From an uncultured Clostridium sp. (GTDB lineage: Bacteria > Bacillota > Clostridia > TANB77 > CAG-508), in the NCBI GenBank assembly GCA_948465565.1, contig CAOJXR010000001.1, forward strand, positions 604,429 to 668,428: 64,000 bases of DNA. Direction: 5' to 3'. The notes under the pieces were generated by a model, which was not told the origin of the DNA, made no database searches, and worked only from the letters and a program-made list of their open reading frames with translations. Shown here piece after piece: positions 39,764 to 49,426 of this stretch (its first letter is position 1; the number at the start of each line of letters is the position of its first letter). A program made the translations under genes and the position numbers.

Positions 39764-40582
39764 TTAAAGTAATAATATTATTAAATAATACGCAAAAGGA
39801 GCAGTAAAAATTACACTATCAAATCTGTCTATTAAACCGCCATGTCCAGGTAGTAAGTTACTAAAATCTTTAACTTCTGCATACCTTTTTATACAAGAAG
39901 CTGCAAAATCTCCAACTTGCCCAACTACTGTTAACACAAATCCAATAATTGCAACTGCTACATAATTAGCATTTAAGTTAAACACTGTATTAAATAACAC
40001 TGTTGCAACCAAAACTAGCACAACTCCAGCAACTATTCCTGCAATGCAACCCTCAATTGACTTCTTAGGGCTGATTTTACTAAACTTATGCTTTCCAAAT
40101 GTTCTTCCAATTAGAAATGCAAAAATATCACTTCCCCAAGTTGCTAAAAATAAATACCATATATAAAACTTACCTAATTGTTCTCCATTTTTTTCGTATC
40201 CAAATAAAATTGGAATAAACGCAAAAAATCCAACAATATAAATTATTCCAAAAAAAGTTATAGCAATATCAGCTGTATTAGTTTTCATTTCTGTCAAAAT
40301 AACTTGAACAAATAAAATCGCAACTATAGAAACAACTGTAATTCCTAAATAGTTTAAAATTTGTTCTCTAGGTATTATATGTAAAAATGCAATCGCAATC
40401 GCACAAACATATCCAATCCAAGTAACTGGCTTATATTTCTCTGAATAACATTTCATATATTCATGAATACTAACAAGTGCTAAAACTGTTACTATTACAT
40501 CAACAATATACTTATTTCCAAATATAAGTACTACAAAAAGAAGTGGCATACCAACTAATGTTGTAAGTAATCTTTTAAACAT
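39764..40582 (-). CDS. cdsA: Phosphatidate cytidylyltransferase
   Basis: 272 residues, about eight helices. The C-terminal signature GHGGLIDRFDSVIFTAPFAY and the charged AFLIGRTFGKHKFSKISPKK identify CdsA, which makes CDP-diacylglycerol for phospholipid synthesis. It lies between uppS and rseP; dxr, common at this point, is absent. Confidence 0.93.
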   Translation of the reverse strand: MFKRLLTTLVGMPLLFVVLIFGNKYIVDVIVTVLALVSIHEYMKCYSEKYKPVTWIGYVCAIAIAFLHIIPREQILNYLGITVVSIVAILFVQVILTEMKTNTADIAITFFGIIYIVGFFAFIPILFGYEKNGEQLGKFYIWYLFLATWGSDIFAFLIGRTFGKHKFSKISPKKSIEGCIAGIVAGVVLVLVATVLFNTVFNLNANYVAVAIIGFVLTVVGQVGDFAASCIKRYAEVKDFSNLLPGHGGLIDRFDSVIFTAPFAYYLIILLL

Positions 40583-40606
40583 AACAGAGCTTCCTTTCTC
40601 AACATT

Positions 40607-41314
40607 TTATCCAGCACCAAAATTTCTCTTTCTCTTCTGATACTCAAGCACTGCATTATCTAAGTCCTCTTCTGAAAAATCTGGCCAATATTTCTCTAAA
40701 AATAAATATTCTGAATATACACCTTGCCAAGCTAAAAATCCGCTCATTCTAAGCTCTCCACTTGTACGAATTATTAAGTCTGGATCTGGCATTCCCTCAG
40801 TATACAAATTATCAGAAACAATATCTTCATTTATTTCATCTATTGTTAATTTTCCATTATTTATGTCATTTGCAATGTGTTTAATAGCATGAACAATTTC
40901 ATCCCTACCACCATAGTTAAGAGCAATAGAAAATGTAATTCCATCATTATCTTTAGTTCTTTCTATAGCATTATTAATACTCTTTTGCAAACCATTAGAA
41001 AATGCTGAAATATCTCCTAAAACCTTTATCTTTATATTCTCAGTATCAGCTCTTTTTCCATAATCATCTAAATATGTTTTAAGTAAAAGCATTAAAGCCC
41101 CAACTTCTTCTTGACTTCTCTTCCAATTCTCTGTAGAAAAAGCAAAAACAGTTATATATTTTATACCAACTTTTTTGGCATATCTTACTGTATTTTCTAA
41201 TGTTTTTGCACCTTCCTTATGACCAAATCTATAATCTACTCCTCTACTTCTAGCCCATCTTCTATTACCATCCATAATAATAGCAACATGTCTTGGTATA
41301 TTTCCTTCTACCAT
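40607..41314 (-). CDS. uppS: Undecaprenyl diphosphate synthase
   Basis: 235 residues. HVAIIMDGNRRWARSRG with the catalytic Asp, GHKEGAKTL, FAFSTENWKR and the C-terminal DPDLIIRTSGELRMSGFL are diagnostic. Builds the lipid carrier for peptidoglycan from farnesyl diphosphate and isopentenyl diphosphate. Thirteen bases after frr. Confidence 0.95.
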   Translation of the reverse strand: MVEGNIPRHVAIIMDGNRRWARSRGVDYRFGHKEGAKTLENTVRYAKKVGIKYITVFAFSTENWKRSQEEVGALMLLLKTYLDDYGKRADTENIKIKVLGDISAFSNGLQKSINNAIERTKDNDGITFSIALNYGGRDEIVHAIKHIANDINNGKLTIDEINEDIVSDNLYTEGMPDPDLIIRTSGELRMSGFLAWQGVYSEYLFLEKYWPDFSEEDLDNAVLEYQKRKRNFGAG

Positions 41315-41327
41315 AATTATTCCACCT

Positions 41328-41876
41328 TTAAACTGACATAATTTCTTTTTCTTTTTTCTCTAACATTGCATCTATTTCAGCAATCTTCTTATCTGTCAAT
41401 TTTTGAATTTGCTCTTCAGCTTTCTTCTCCTCATCCTCTGTTAAAAGACTTTCTTTTTGTAATGACTTAGCTTCATCAATACCATCTCTTCTAATAGCTC
41501 TAACAGAAACCTTTGATTCCTCAGCCATCTTCTTTATATCTTTAACTAAATCTTTTCTTCTTTCCTCTGTTAATTCTGGAAATGCTAAACGAATTACTTT
41601 TCCATCGTTATTAGGATTTAATCCTATATCAGCAGCAACAATAGCCTTTTCTATATCTTTTAAAACACTAGCATCCCATGGTTGAATAACTATCAATCTA
41701 GCCTCTGGAACAGAAACTCCAGCAACTTGATTAATAGGTGTAGGAACACCATAATAATCAACTTTTACTTTATTTAATATAGCAGGATTAGCTCTACCAG
41801 CTCTTACCTCTGAAAAATTTTCTTCTAAAACACTTAATGTTTTATCCATTCTCTCTTCAATTTTATCGAATTCCAT
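41328..41876 (-). CDS. frr: Ribosome recycling factor
   Basis: 182 residues, standard length. VRAGRANPAILNKVKVDYYG and LTEERRKDLVKDIKKMAEE, with VRAIRRDGIDEAK, are typical. It splits post-termination ribosomes with EF-G. Between pyrH and uppS as in most bacteria. Confidence 0.95.
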   Translation of the reverse strand: MEFDKIEERMDKTLSVLEENFSEVRAGRANPAILNKVKVDYYGVPTPINQVAGVSVPEARLIVIQPWDASVLKDIEKAIVAADIGLNPNNDGKVIRLAFPELTEERRKDLVKDIKKMAEESKVSVRAIRRDGIDEAKSLQKESLLTEDEEKKAEEQIQKLTDKKIAEIDAMLEKKEKEIMSV

Positions 41877-41897
41877 AAATTTTATTCTCCTTTATAA

Positions 41898-42596
41898 TTA
41901 ATTATTTACAATTGTACCAATATTGTCGCCATTTACAGCTCTAACAATATTTTCTGGATCTTCTAAAGCAAATACAAGTAAAGGTATATTATTATCTCTA
42001 CAAATTGCAATAGCAGAAGCATCCATAACTTTTAAATTTTTATTCAAAACTTCTGTATAAGTAATAGTATCATATTTAATAGCAGAAGGGTCAACCTTTG
42101 GATCTGCTGAATATACACCATCTATAGTCTTAGCAACTAATATTACATCAGCTTTTATTTCAGCTGCTCTAAGTGCAGCTGTTGTATCAGTTGAGAAAAA
42201 TGGATGACCAGTTCCTCCACCAAAAATAACAACTGCTCCTTCTTCAAAATGTCTTTCAGTATCTCTTTTAGTATAAGTTTCAGCAATCTGCACCATTGAA
42301 ATCGCTGTTTCAACAACAGCTTTAATACCTTTACTTTCTAATGCATCCTTAACTGCCAAAGAATTTATTACTGTTGCAAGCATTCCCATATAATCAGAAG
42401 TAGTACTCTCCATATTATATCCATTTCTGCCTCTCCAGAAATTACCACCACCTGTAACAATACCAACTTGAATTCCTTCCTTAACCAAAGCTGCCACTTT
42501 TTCACAAATAGTATCAATCATCTCTGCATCGATTCCTGTCTTTTTTCCTCCAGCTAAAGCCTCTCCGCTTAACTTCAATAAGACTCTCTTATACAT
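41898..42596 (-). CDS. pyrH: Uridylate kinase
   Basis: About 232 residues: RVLLKLSGEALAGG, GIVTGGGNFWRGR, GMLATVINSLAVKDALE and FSTDTTAALRAAEI mark the amino-acid-kinase fold UMP kinase. It makes UDP from UMP. AGGAG suits ATG 42596; a TTG at 42608 abuts the ribosome site and is less likely. First gene of the pyrH-frr-uppS-cdsA-rseP run; uracil salvage genes lie 1 kb away on the other strand. Confidence 0.94.
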   Translation of the reverse strand: MYKRVLLKLSGEALAGGKKTGIDAEMIDTICEKVAALVKEGIQVGIVTGGGNFWRGRNGYNMESTTSDYMGMLATVINSLAVKDALESKGIKAVVETAISMVQIAETYTKRDTERHFEEGAVVIFGGGTGHPFFSTDTTAALRAAEIKADVILVAKTIDGVYSADPKVDPSAIKYDTITYTEVLNKNLKVMDASAIAICRDNNIPLLVFALEDPENIVRAVNGDNIGTIVNN

Positions 42597-42695
42597 TTTT
42601 TTATACAACTCCTATCTTAATATACTTTTGTCATTCTATCACATTATCTAAAATATCGCCACTATATTTTAGAAACTTTTATAAAAAAGTTTTTC

Positions 42696-42718
42696 CCGTC
42701 ATCAGGTTGGAAAAAGAT
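42696..42718. repeat. 23-base dispersed repeat, copy 2
   Basis: Identical to 3094-3116. Here it begins in the 3' arm of a perfect terminator and continues past the T run. Confidence 0.8.
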
Positions 42719-42745
42719 GGGTAGATTTTATCTACCCATCTTTTT
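42711..42745 (-). terminator. Terminator of the 42744-43079 gene
   Basis: AAAAAGATGGGTAGA, loop TTTT/AAAA, TCTACCCATCTTTTT: a strong, nearly perfect hairpin with T runs on both strands. It overlaps the stop codon. Confidence 0.85.
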
Positions 42746-43079
42746 ATTGTGATTCCCATCTCACAAGTTTTATATCCTTATATGTAGAAAGTACTTCCAT
42801 ATACTTCTGATAATCCTCTTCCCACAACATATTAGGTACTTTATCAAAAGCATCAAAAACTCTTTCCGCTTCACGCAAAAAAATCAATTGTTCAGTTGTC
42901 GTCAATTTTTCATACTTTTTTGAGAACACATATAATTTGTTTAAAGTTTCATTTGCTTTAATAAAAGACCAAAAATCTTTAACATTCATTCCCGCCATTT
43001 TTATCTGTGCAACAGCTAGAGCAATCAGCATTGCAACCATGATAAGAAGTACAAAAATTATCACAAGTATCCCGGTCAT
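42744..43079 (-). CDS. Uncharacterised single-helix membrane protein
   Basis: 111 residues, not recognised. N-terminal membrane helix (GILVIIFVLLIMVAMLIALA) and a soluble helical domain (LTTTEQLIFLREAERVFDAF). AAAGGAG precedes the start. Own strong terminator, so likely monocistronic. Confidence 0.6.
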   Translation of the reverse strand: MTGILVIIFVLLIMVAMLIALAVAQIKMAGMNVKDFWSFIKANETLNKLYVFSKKYEKLTTTEQLIFLREAERVFDAFDKVPNMLWEEDYQKYMEVLSTYKDIKLVRWESQ

Positions 43080-43179
43080 CTTTTACTCCTTTGTATAAAT
43101 ATAAATCAAGTATAACACATGCCAAAAAATATATCAATATCACAAATTTTATTTTTAGTATTCTTTTTTCGACCTTTCT

Positions 43180-43254
43180 TTATATTCCTTTAATTTCTTG
43201 AACAGTATTCTGCATTTCCCTATCAAATCCGTATTGCAAAACATAATCATACAT
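43180..43254 (-). CDS. Possible 24-residue small protein
   Basis: ATG 43254 is preceded by TTGGAGGGC at good distance and opens MYDYVLQYGFDREMQ, ending at TAA 43180. Too short to judge by coding statistics; the ribosome site is the main support. Confidence 0.35.
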   Translation of the reverse strand: MYDYVLQYGFDREMQNTVQEIKGI

Positions 43255-43362
43255 AATAAGCCCTCCAAGTTAAATCTGAATTGCAACCATTATATCACAA
43301 AATTATATTTCACAATTACATTTTTACAAAAACCTCTTGCAATGTTTTTCAATATGTAATAT

Positions 43363-43368
43363 TATAAT
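43363..43368 (+). promoter_or_regulatory. -10 box of the uracil-uptake leader
   Basis: TATAAT, 13 bases before the leader ATG; TTGCAA at 43337 is a possible -35 but at 20-base spacing. Confidence 0.4.
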
Positions 43369-43381
43369 CAGGGTGTTAAAA

Positions 43382-43486
43382 ATGAATAAATTAAGAAATG
43401 TAGCAAACAACCTAATAACAAACAAAACAAAGGGAAAGCCAGCTTTCTTAATTTCATCATTTCAATTTTTATATAGAGATAATTAA
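43382..43486 (+). CDS. 34-residue leader peptide ahead of uraA-upp
   Basis: Open frame MNKLRNVANNLITNK to the C-terminal FQFLYRDN. Its last third is U-rich at RNA level (TTTCAATTTTTATAT at about 43460-43474), and its stop codon (43484-43486) lies in the 5' arm of a terminator. This arrangement resembles UTP-sensing attenuation leaders such as E. coli pyrBI: slow transcription keeps ribosomes close and opens the hairpin. The ribosome site (CAGGGTG) is modest. Inference from layout only. Confidence 0.55.
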   Translation: MNKLRNVANNLITNKTKGKPAFLISSFQFLYRDN

Positions 43487-43516
43487 TACTAGAAATTCGT
43501 TTCTAGTATTTTTTTA
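43485..43516 (+). terminator. UUCG-loop terminator, likely attenuator of uraA-upp
   Basis: AATACTAGAAA, loop TTCG, TTTCTAGTATT, then TTTTT. Perfect 11-base-pair stem located 67 bases before the uraA-upp start and overlapping the leader stop codon. Confidence 0.8.
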
Positions 43517-43582
43517 TATAATAAATCTTCTATTATATAAAATCTCTAAATTTAAAATTCCAAATTAAGGAGGTATAATAAA

Positions 43583-45559
43583 ATGGAAAACACATCAAAG
43601 AAAAGCAATTTAATTCTAGATGTAAACGAAAAACCCAAAATCATTCAATGGATTATACTTGCTCTTCAACACGTATTTGCTATGTTTGGAGCTACAATAT
43701 TAGTTCCTATATTAGTAAATAGCGCTGCTGGTGAAGAAGTTTTATCAATCCCAGTAGCATTAGTAGCATCAGGAATTGGAACACTAATTTATATTTTATG
43801 TACAAAAGCTAAATCACCAGTATATTTGGGAAGCTCTTTTGCATTCATTGCACCAATTGCAGCGGCATATGCAAAAGGTGGAATTGCTGGAGCAATGACA
43901 GGAGTTATGATAATAGGTCTAATTTACGTAGTATTTGCTCTAATAGTAAAGATTATAGGCAAAAAATGGATTGATAAAATATTACCACCTATCGTAATAG
44001 GACCAATGATAATGATAATCGGCCTTGGACTTGCTGGAAGTGCTGTAGGACAAATTGGTCTAGCAGAAAACTCTACTTTTGAGTGGAAAAGTGTTGTAGT
44101 AGCTTTAATAACATTTTTAGCAACATCTATTGTAATGGTAAGAGGAAAAGGCTTTTTAAAAATAATACCATTTCTAGTTGGTATTATAGTTGGATACATA
44201 TCAGCAATTTGCTTTGGATTAGTAAATTTCGACGCAGTAATGTCTGCAACATTCTTTAGTATGCCAAACTTTATGATACCATTTGTACACTATACACCAA
44301 ACCTTATAGTTGCATTAGCAATGGCTCCAATTGCATTAGTTACAATGGCTGAGCACATCGGAGACCATACAGCTTTAAGCACAATTATAGGAAAAGACCT
44401 ATTAAGAGAACCTGGATTAGACAGAACACTTATGGGAGATGGTATCGCAACATTTGTCGCTGGATTAATAGGTGGACCAGCTAACACAACTTATGGTGAA
44501 AACACATCTGTAGTTGGAATGACAAAAATTGCTTCTGTATGGGTAATTGGATTAGCAGCAATCTTTGCAATAATACTTGGTTTCTTAGGAAAATTCACTG
44601 CTGTAGTTAGTTCAATTCCAAATTGTGTACTAGGTGGAGTTTCACTTTTATTATATGGTTTCATAGCTGTAAATGGTTTAAAAGTTTTAATTGAAAATCA
44701 AGTAGATTTCAGAAAAAATAAAAACGTAATTGTTGCATCAAGCATGCTTGTTTTAGGATTAGGAGGAGCTGCTCTATCAATAGGAACAGGAGATTACTCA
44801 ATCACATTCTCTGGAATGAGCTTAGCTGCAATAGTTGGTATATTATTAAATCTATTTTTACCAAACGAAAAAGAAGAAAATAATAATTCTACACCCATTG
44901 AAAAAGAAACTATAAAACCAGAAGATTTAAAAACAGTAACAGAAATCAATCACCCTTTAATAACACATAAATTAGGAATTTTAAGAAATAAAAAAACAGG
45001 AACAAAAGAATTTAGAGAACTTGCTGAAGAAATTGGAATGTTCCTTTGCTATAAAGCAATGGAAGACGCTAAATTAGAAGAAACAGAAATTGAAACACCA
45101 ATCTGCAAACTAAAAACAGAAAAATTAAATGAAGATAAATACGCATTCGTTCCAATACTAAGAGCTGGAATGGGAATGTTAGACGGTGTAATAAATGTTA
45201 TACCAAACGCAAAAATTGGTCATATAGGAATGTATAGAGATGACTCAAATGACCATAAACCAGTAAATTACTTCTTCAAAGTACCTAAAAATATTGAAGA
45301 TAAAGAAGTAATTTTACTAGACCCTATGCTTGCAACTGGTGGAAGTGCAATTGATGCAATAGATTTATTAAAAGAAAAAAACGTTAAGAAAATTAAATTC
45401 ATCTGTATAATCGCTGCACCAGAAGGATTAAAAAGAGTACAAGAAAAACATCCAGATGTACAAATTTATTGTGGACATATTGATGACCACTTAAACGAAG
45501 ATGCTTACATTGTACCAGGTCTTGGAGACGCTGGCGATAGAATATATGGAACAAAATAG
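43583..45559 (+). CDS. Uracil permease fused to uracil phosphoribosyltransferase
   Basis: 658 residues in one frame. Residues about 1-430 are a NCS2 permease (LQHVFAMFGATILVPI, SPVYLGSSFAFIAPIAAAYA, TMAEHIGDHTALS, GGPANTTYGENTSVVGMTK). A charged linker (NEKEENNNSTPIEKET) joins a complete UPRT (about 450-658): INHPLITHKLGILRNK, VPILRAGMGMLDGV, the PRPP loop LLDPMLATGGSAIDA and GLGDAGDRIYGTK. Fusion would phosphoribosylate uracil to UMP as it enters. AAGGAGG precedes ATG 43583. A leader with attenuator lies upstream. Confidence 0.93.
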   Translation: MENTSKKSNLILDVNEKPKIIQWIILALQHVFAMFGATILVPILVNSAAGEEVLSIPVALVASGIGTLIYILCTKAKSPVYLGSSFAFIAPIAAAYAKGGIAGAMTGVMIIGLIYVVFALIVKIIGKKWIDKILPPIVIGPMIMIIGLGLAGSAVGQIGLAENSTFEWKSVVVALITFLATSIVMVRGKGFLKIIPFLVGIIVGYISAICFGLVNFDAVMSATFFSMPNFMIPFVHYTPNLIVALAMAPIALVTMAEHIGDHTALSTIIGKDLLREPGLDRTLMGDGIATFVAGLIGGPANTTYGENTSVVGMTKIASVWVIGLAAIFAIILGFLGKFTAVVSSIPNCVLGGVSLLLYGFIAVNGLKVLIENQVDFRKNKNVIVASSMLVLGLGGAALSIGTGDYSITFSGMSLAAIVGILLNLFLPNEKEENNNSTPIEKETIKPEDLKTVTEINHPLITHKLGILRNKKTGTKEFRELAEEIGMFLCYKAMEDAKLEETEIETPICKLKTEKLNEDKYAFVPILRAGMGMLDGVINVIPNAKIGHIGMYRDDSNDHKPVNYFFKVPKNIEDKEVILLDPMLATGGSAIDAIDLLKEKNVKKIKFICIIAAPEGLKRVQEKHPDVQIYCGHIDDHLNEDAYIVPGLGDAGDRIYGTK

Positions 45560-45570
45560 ATTTATTATAT

Positions 45571-45605
45571 TGCACCACTAAACTTATATTAGTGGTGCAT
45601 TTTTC
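45571..45605 (+). terminator. Terminator of uraA-upp
   Basis: TGCACCACTAA, loop ACTTATA, TTAGTGGTGCA then TTTTT. Confidence 0.85.
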
Positions 45606-45654
45606 TATTTCTAAACTTGAGGTTCCATTTTGGAATCTCATTTAATTTATTTTT

Positions 45655-47893
45655 TCAGTCTATTTCATTTTTTATCAAAATTTTCACTTCTTTCTTTTCC
45701 TCATCCAAATCTAATTCCAGCCTATCCCCTGCCACAATTTCCTTAGCAATCAATCCCTCAACAATTTTATCCTCAACATTCTGCTCAATCTCTCTTCTTA
45801 TAGTCCTTGCACCATATTGAAAATAATTTGACTCATCAATAATATATTCCTTAAGCCTATCCGAAACCTCAATAAAAACATTTCTCTTTTCCATAACTTC
45901 CGTAAGTTCATTCAACTTATTCTCAAAAATTTTACTAATATCCACTTTTGTCAGTCTATTAAAAATACAAACATCATCAATTCTATTCAAAAGTTCAGGT
46001 CTCAAATACTTCTTAACCTCATTCAAAACCTCTTCCTTTCTAAACTCCTCATCACCTTGCCTAAACCCTATTCCTCTTTTCTTACTCATAATATCTGCAC
46101 CAATATTAGAAGTAAGAACAATCAACGTTTCTTGAAAACTAGCAATATTTCCATTAGAATCTGTCAGTCTACCATCCTCTAAAATCTGCAAAAGCAAATT
46201 AAGCACGTCATTATTAGCCTTCTCAATCTCATCGAAAAGAACAACACAATAAGGCTTTTTCTTTATTCGCTCCACAAGCGACTTTCCTTCATCATATCCA
46301 ACATATCCGAGGAGGTGCACCAATTATTTTAGAAACAGAATTAGGTTCCATATATTCAGACATATCAAGCCTTATCAAATTCTTTTTACTCTCAAAAAAT
46401 TCTTCTGAAATAACCTTAGCAAGTTCCGTCTTTCCAACACCAGTCGGACCAAGGAACAAGAAAGAACCCATTGGTCTAGAAGAATCTTTCAGTTTAAGAA
46501 CTCCCCTTTTCAAGCTTTTACATACTTTTTCAACAGTTTCCTTTTGACCAACAATACTATCAAAAATCCTGTTCTCAATATTAGAAAGCCTATCAAGCCT
46601 CTCCTCACTAATATCCTTCACTGGTATTTGCGTCAAATCTGAAACAACACGTTCAATATCATCTCTACTAACAATTTTTTCCTCTTTTTTAAGTTTAACT
46701 TTTGCAGAAGCCTCATCTATCAAATCAAGTGCTTTATCAGGCAGAAATTTCTCTGGAACATATTTTATAGAAAGCTTCACAGCCGCTTCAATAGCCTCAT
46801 CTAAAATCTTGACTTCATGAAATTTCTCATACTTTTCCGCAACCTTCTTCAAAATATTAGTTGCCTCTTCCTCTGTAGGCTCAGCAATAATAATAGGTTG
46901 AAATCTTCTAGCAAGTGCCGCATCCTTCTCAATATATTTTCTATACTCATCAAGAGTAGTTGCACCAATAAGTTGAATCTCTCCCCTTGCCAAAAGTGGT
47001 TTCAAAATGTTAGCCGCATCTATTGCACCTTCTGCAGCCCCAGCCCCAACAATCATATGAATTTCATCAATAAACAAAATAACATTCTTACTATCTTTAA
47101 TAGCCTTAATACACTTTTTTAATCTATCCTCAAAATCTCCTCTATACTTACTTCCAGCCAACAATTGCGATAAATCCAAACTAACAATTCTCTTATTCTT
47201 CAAGAATTCTTGAACTTCACCTTTAGCAATTTTAAGAGCCAATCCCTCTATAATAGCAGTCTTACCAACACCAGCCTCACCAATCAAACATGGATTATTC
47301 TTATTTCTTCTACACAAAATCTCAACAAGTCTTTCTGTCTCCTTCTCCCTTCCAAAAGCCCCATCAAATTTTTCCTCTTCCGCAAGTCTTACCAAATCAA
47401 CACTATACTTATCTAATTCCGTACTCTTCACATTTCTATCAACACTATTTTCCTCTGAATAATTATAAATTACTCTATACATTTTTCTAATTAAATTATC
47501 AATATCAACACCAGAATCAACAATCAATTTAGAAGCAATACAATCTTTATCATTAAAAATTGCCACAAGCAAATGCTCTGTAGAAATAAAATCAGAACCC
47601 GTCTTTTTAGCCTCCAAATTAGCCATATCAATTATTTTCTTAAGCCTTGGTGTATACCCCTTAAGTTCAATAATCTGAACATCATTTTTTCCAATAACCT
47701 CTTCAATTAACTTATAAATTCTATCAGGAGCCACATTAGCATTCTTAAAAACCTTAGAAACAATCCCCTTATCTTCTTTTACAAGACCATATAAAATATG
47801 TTCTGTACCAAGATATGTATGTCCAAGTTCTTTAGCAAATTGTTCAGAAATCTTCATTACATTCTTTGCAGCCTCTGTAAAATTATACTCCAT
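45655..47893 (-). CDS. clpC: ClpC-type AAA+ chaperone/protease subunit, needs +1 shift at CGG
   Basis: Two pieces in adjacent frames give a 745-residue ClpC/ClpE-type protein. Piece 1 has the N domain (TEAAKNVMKISEQFAKELGH), D1 Walker A (GEAGVGKTAII) and D2 Walker A (GPTGVGKTELA), up to GAPP. Codon 529 is CGG; skipping C gives GGA and continues as GAPPGYVGYDEGKSLVE, which is the D2 pore loop. Piece 2 holds D2 Walker B (VVLFDEIEKAN), sensor and arginine finger (RPELLNRIDD). It unfolds substrates for ClpP. The missing glycine and frame lie at the substrate-threading loop, so the shift is needed for function. Confidence 0.9.
46307..46309 (-). other. +1 frameshift site, CGG codon 529 of clpC
   Basis: Zero frame CCT CGG ATA; needed CCT (C) GGA TAT GTT GGA, the GYVG pore loop. 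In phase with ATG 47893. Confidence 0.82.
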
Positions 47894-47966
47894 ACATGTA
47901 CCTCCAAAATAAACAAAATAAAAAAGACTAGGAAAATCCTAATCTTATTATTAACAAAATATATAA

Positions 47967-49298
47967 TTATAAACCCAAAAGTAATGTAGCAATATTAAAA
48001 TATAATAATACAGAACACGTATCCAAAATCGTGCTAATAAGTGGAGCAGCCATAATAGCTGGATCCAATTTCAATTTCTTTGCTATCATTGGCAATAAGC
48101 AACCAAGCGACTTAGCAATAGCAACTGTACCAATAAGAGTAAGTCCAACAATCAAAGCCAATTGCAAATTGTGGTATTGAACCATAATTCTAACAAAGTT
48201 AACCACAAATAAAGCAAGACCAACTAACAAAGCAACCCTTATCTCTTTCCACCAAGCCTTCAAAAAATCCTTCAACTTAATATCACTATTAGACAAACCT
48301 CTAATAATCAATGTAGAACTTTGAGAACCACAATTTCCACCAGTGCCCATAACCATAGGAATAAAAGCAACCAAAATTGGAATAGCAGCAAAAGCATTTT
48401 CATAATTTGCAATAATTCCACCAGTGACAGTTGAAGAAATCATCAATATTAATAGCCAAAAAATTCTATTACGAGCATGTTTAAATACACTCGTTTTAAA
48501 ATAAGAATCATCACTTGGCGTAATAGCTGCCATCTTCTCAAAGTCTTCGTTTACCTCTTCTTTCAAAACATCTAAAGCATCATCAATAGTAATAATACCA
48601 ACTAAACGATTTTCATTATCAACAACTGGAATAGAAGTTTCATCATACTTATCAAACTTATTAGCAACTTCCTCTTGGTCCTCTAAAGTATACGCTTTAA
48701 TAAAATTCTCATCCATTATATCTTTAACTAATGTACCCTTTTTAGCCAAAATAATATCTTTCAAATAAACTACACCCAACAGTTTTCTTTTAAGAGTAAG
48801 TACATAACAAGTATAAATACTTTCAGCATCATCACCAGTTGCCCTTATTCTCTCAATCGCATCTTCAACAGTCATATTTTCCTTCAAATCAATAAACTCT
48901 GTAGTCATAATACTTCCAGCACTATCTTCAGGATACTTCAAAAGTTCATTTATAAGTTTTCTATCTTCAGGCTTTTCAGCCTTCAATATACGTTTTACTA
49001 CATTTGCAGGCATTTCCTCTATCAAGTCAACAGTATCATCCATAAAAAGATCACTAATAACAGCCTTTAACTCCTTATCAGTCAAACTATTAATCAATTT
49101 CTCTTGCATATCAGAGTCAAGTTCAACAAATACCTCAGCCGCCATATCTTTGGATAATAAACGATATACAACTACGATTTTCTCGTCATCAAGTTCTTCA
49201 AAAATACTCGGGATATCAGCACTATTCATGCTTTCTAGTAATGCATGTAATTCCGCAATTTTTTTACTTTCCAATAATTCTAGTATTTTCTCTACCAT
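47967..49298 (-). CDS. mgtE: Magnesium transporter MgtE
   Basis: 443 residues. MgtE N domain (about 1-120), tandem CBS domains (GSIMTTEFIDLKENMTVEDA, IPVVDNENRLVGIITIDDAL) and five C-terminal helices with the pore motif PMVMGTGGNCGSQSSTLIIRG. Cytosolic Mg binding closes the channel. GGGGG precedes ATG 49298. Monocistronic or followed by nothing on the same strand until clpC. Confidence 0.95.
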   Translation of the reverse strand: MVEKILELLESKKIAELHALLESMNSADIPSIFEELDDEKIVVVYRLLSKDMAAEVFVELDSDMQEKLINSLTDKELKAVISDLFMDDTVDLIEEMPANVVKRILKAEKPEDRKLINELLKYPEDSAGSIMTTEFIDLKENMTVEDAIERIRATGDDAESIYTCYVLTLKRKLLGVVYLKDIILAKKGTLVKDIMDENFIKAYTLEDQEEVANKFDKYDETSIPVVDNENRLVGIITIDDALDVLKEEVNEDFEKMAAITPSDDSYFKTSVFKHARNRIFWLLILMISSTVTGGIIANYENAFAAIPILVAFIPMVMGTGGNCGSQSSTLIIRGLSNSDIKLKDFLKAWWKEIRVALLVGLALFVVNFVRIMVQYHNLQLALIVGLTLIGTVAIAKSLGCLLPMIAKKLKLDPAIMAAPLISTILDTCSVLLYFNIATLLLGL

Positions 49299-49383
49299 TT
49301 TATTACCCCCTTTTTTATAATCTCAAAAACTATTATACACCTATTTACTACTTTTTTAAACAAATTTATATAAAATTGACACA

Positions 49384-49413
49384 GGAAAAGGGGTGGCAGT
49401 CAGCCACCCCTTC
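49384..49413 (-). terminator. GC-rich terminator closing cassette 2
   Basis: Minus strand GGAAGGGGTGGC, loop TGACT, GCCACCCCTTTTCC. Very stable, unlike host AT-rich terminators. Confidence 0.75.
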
Positions 49414-49426
49414 CACGCGGTTAGTT

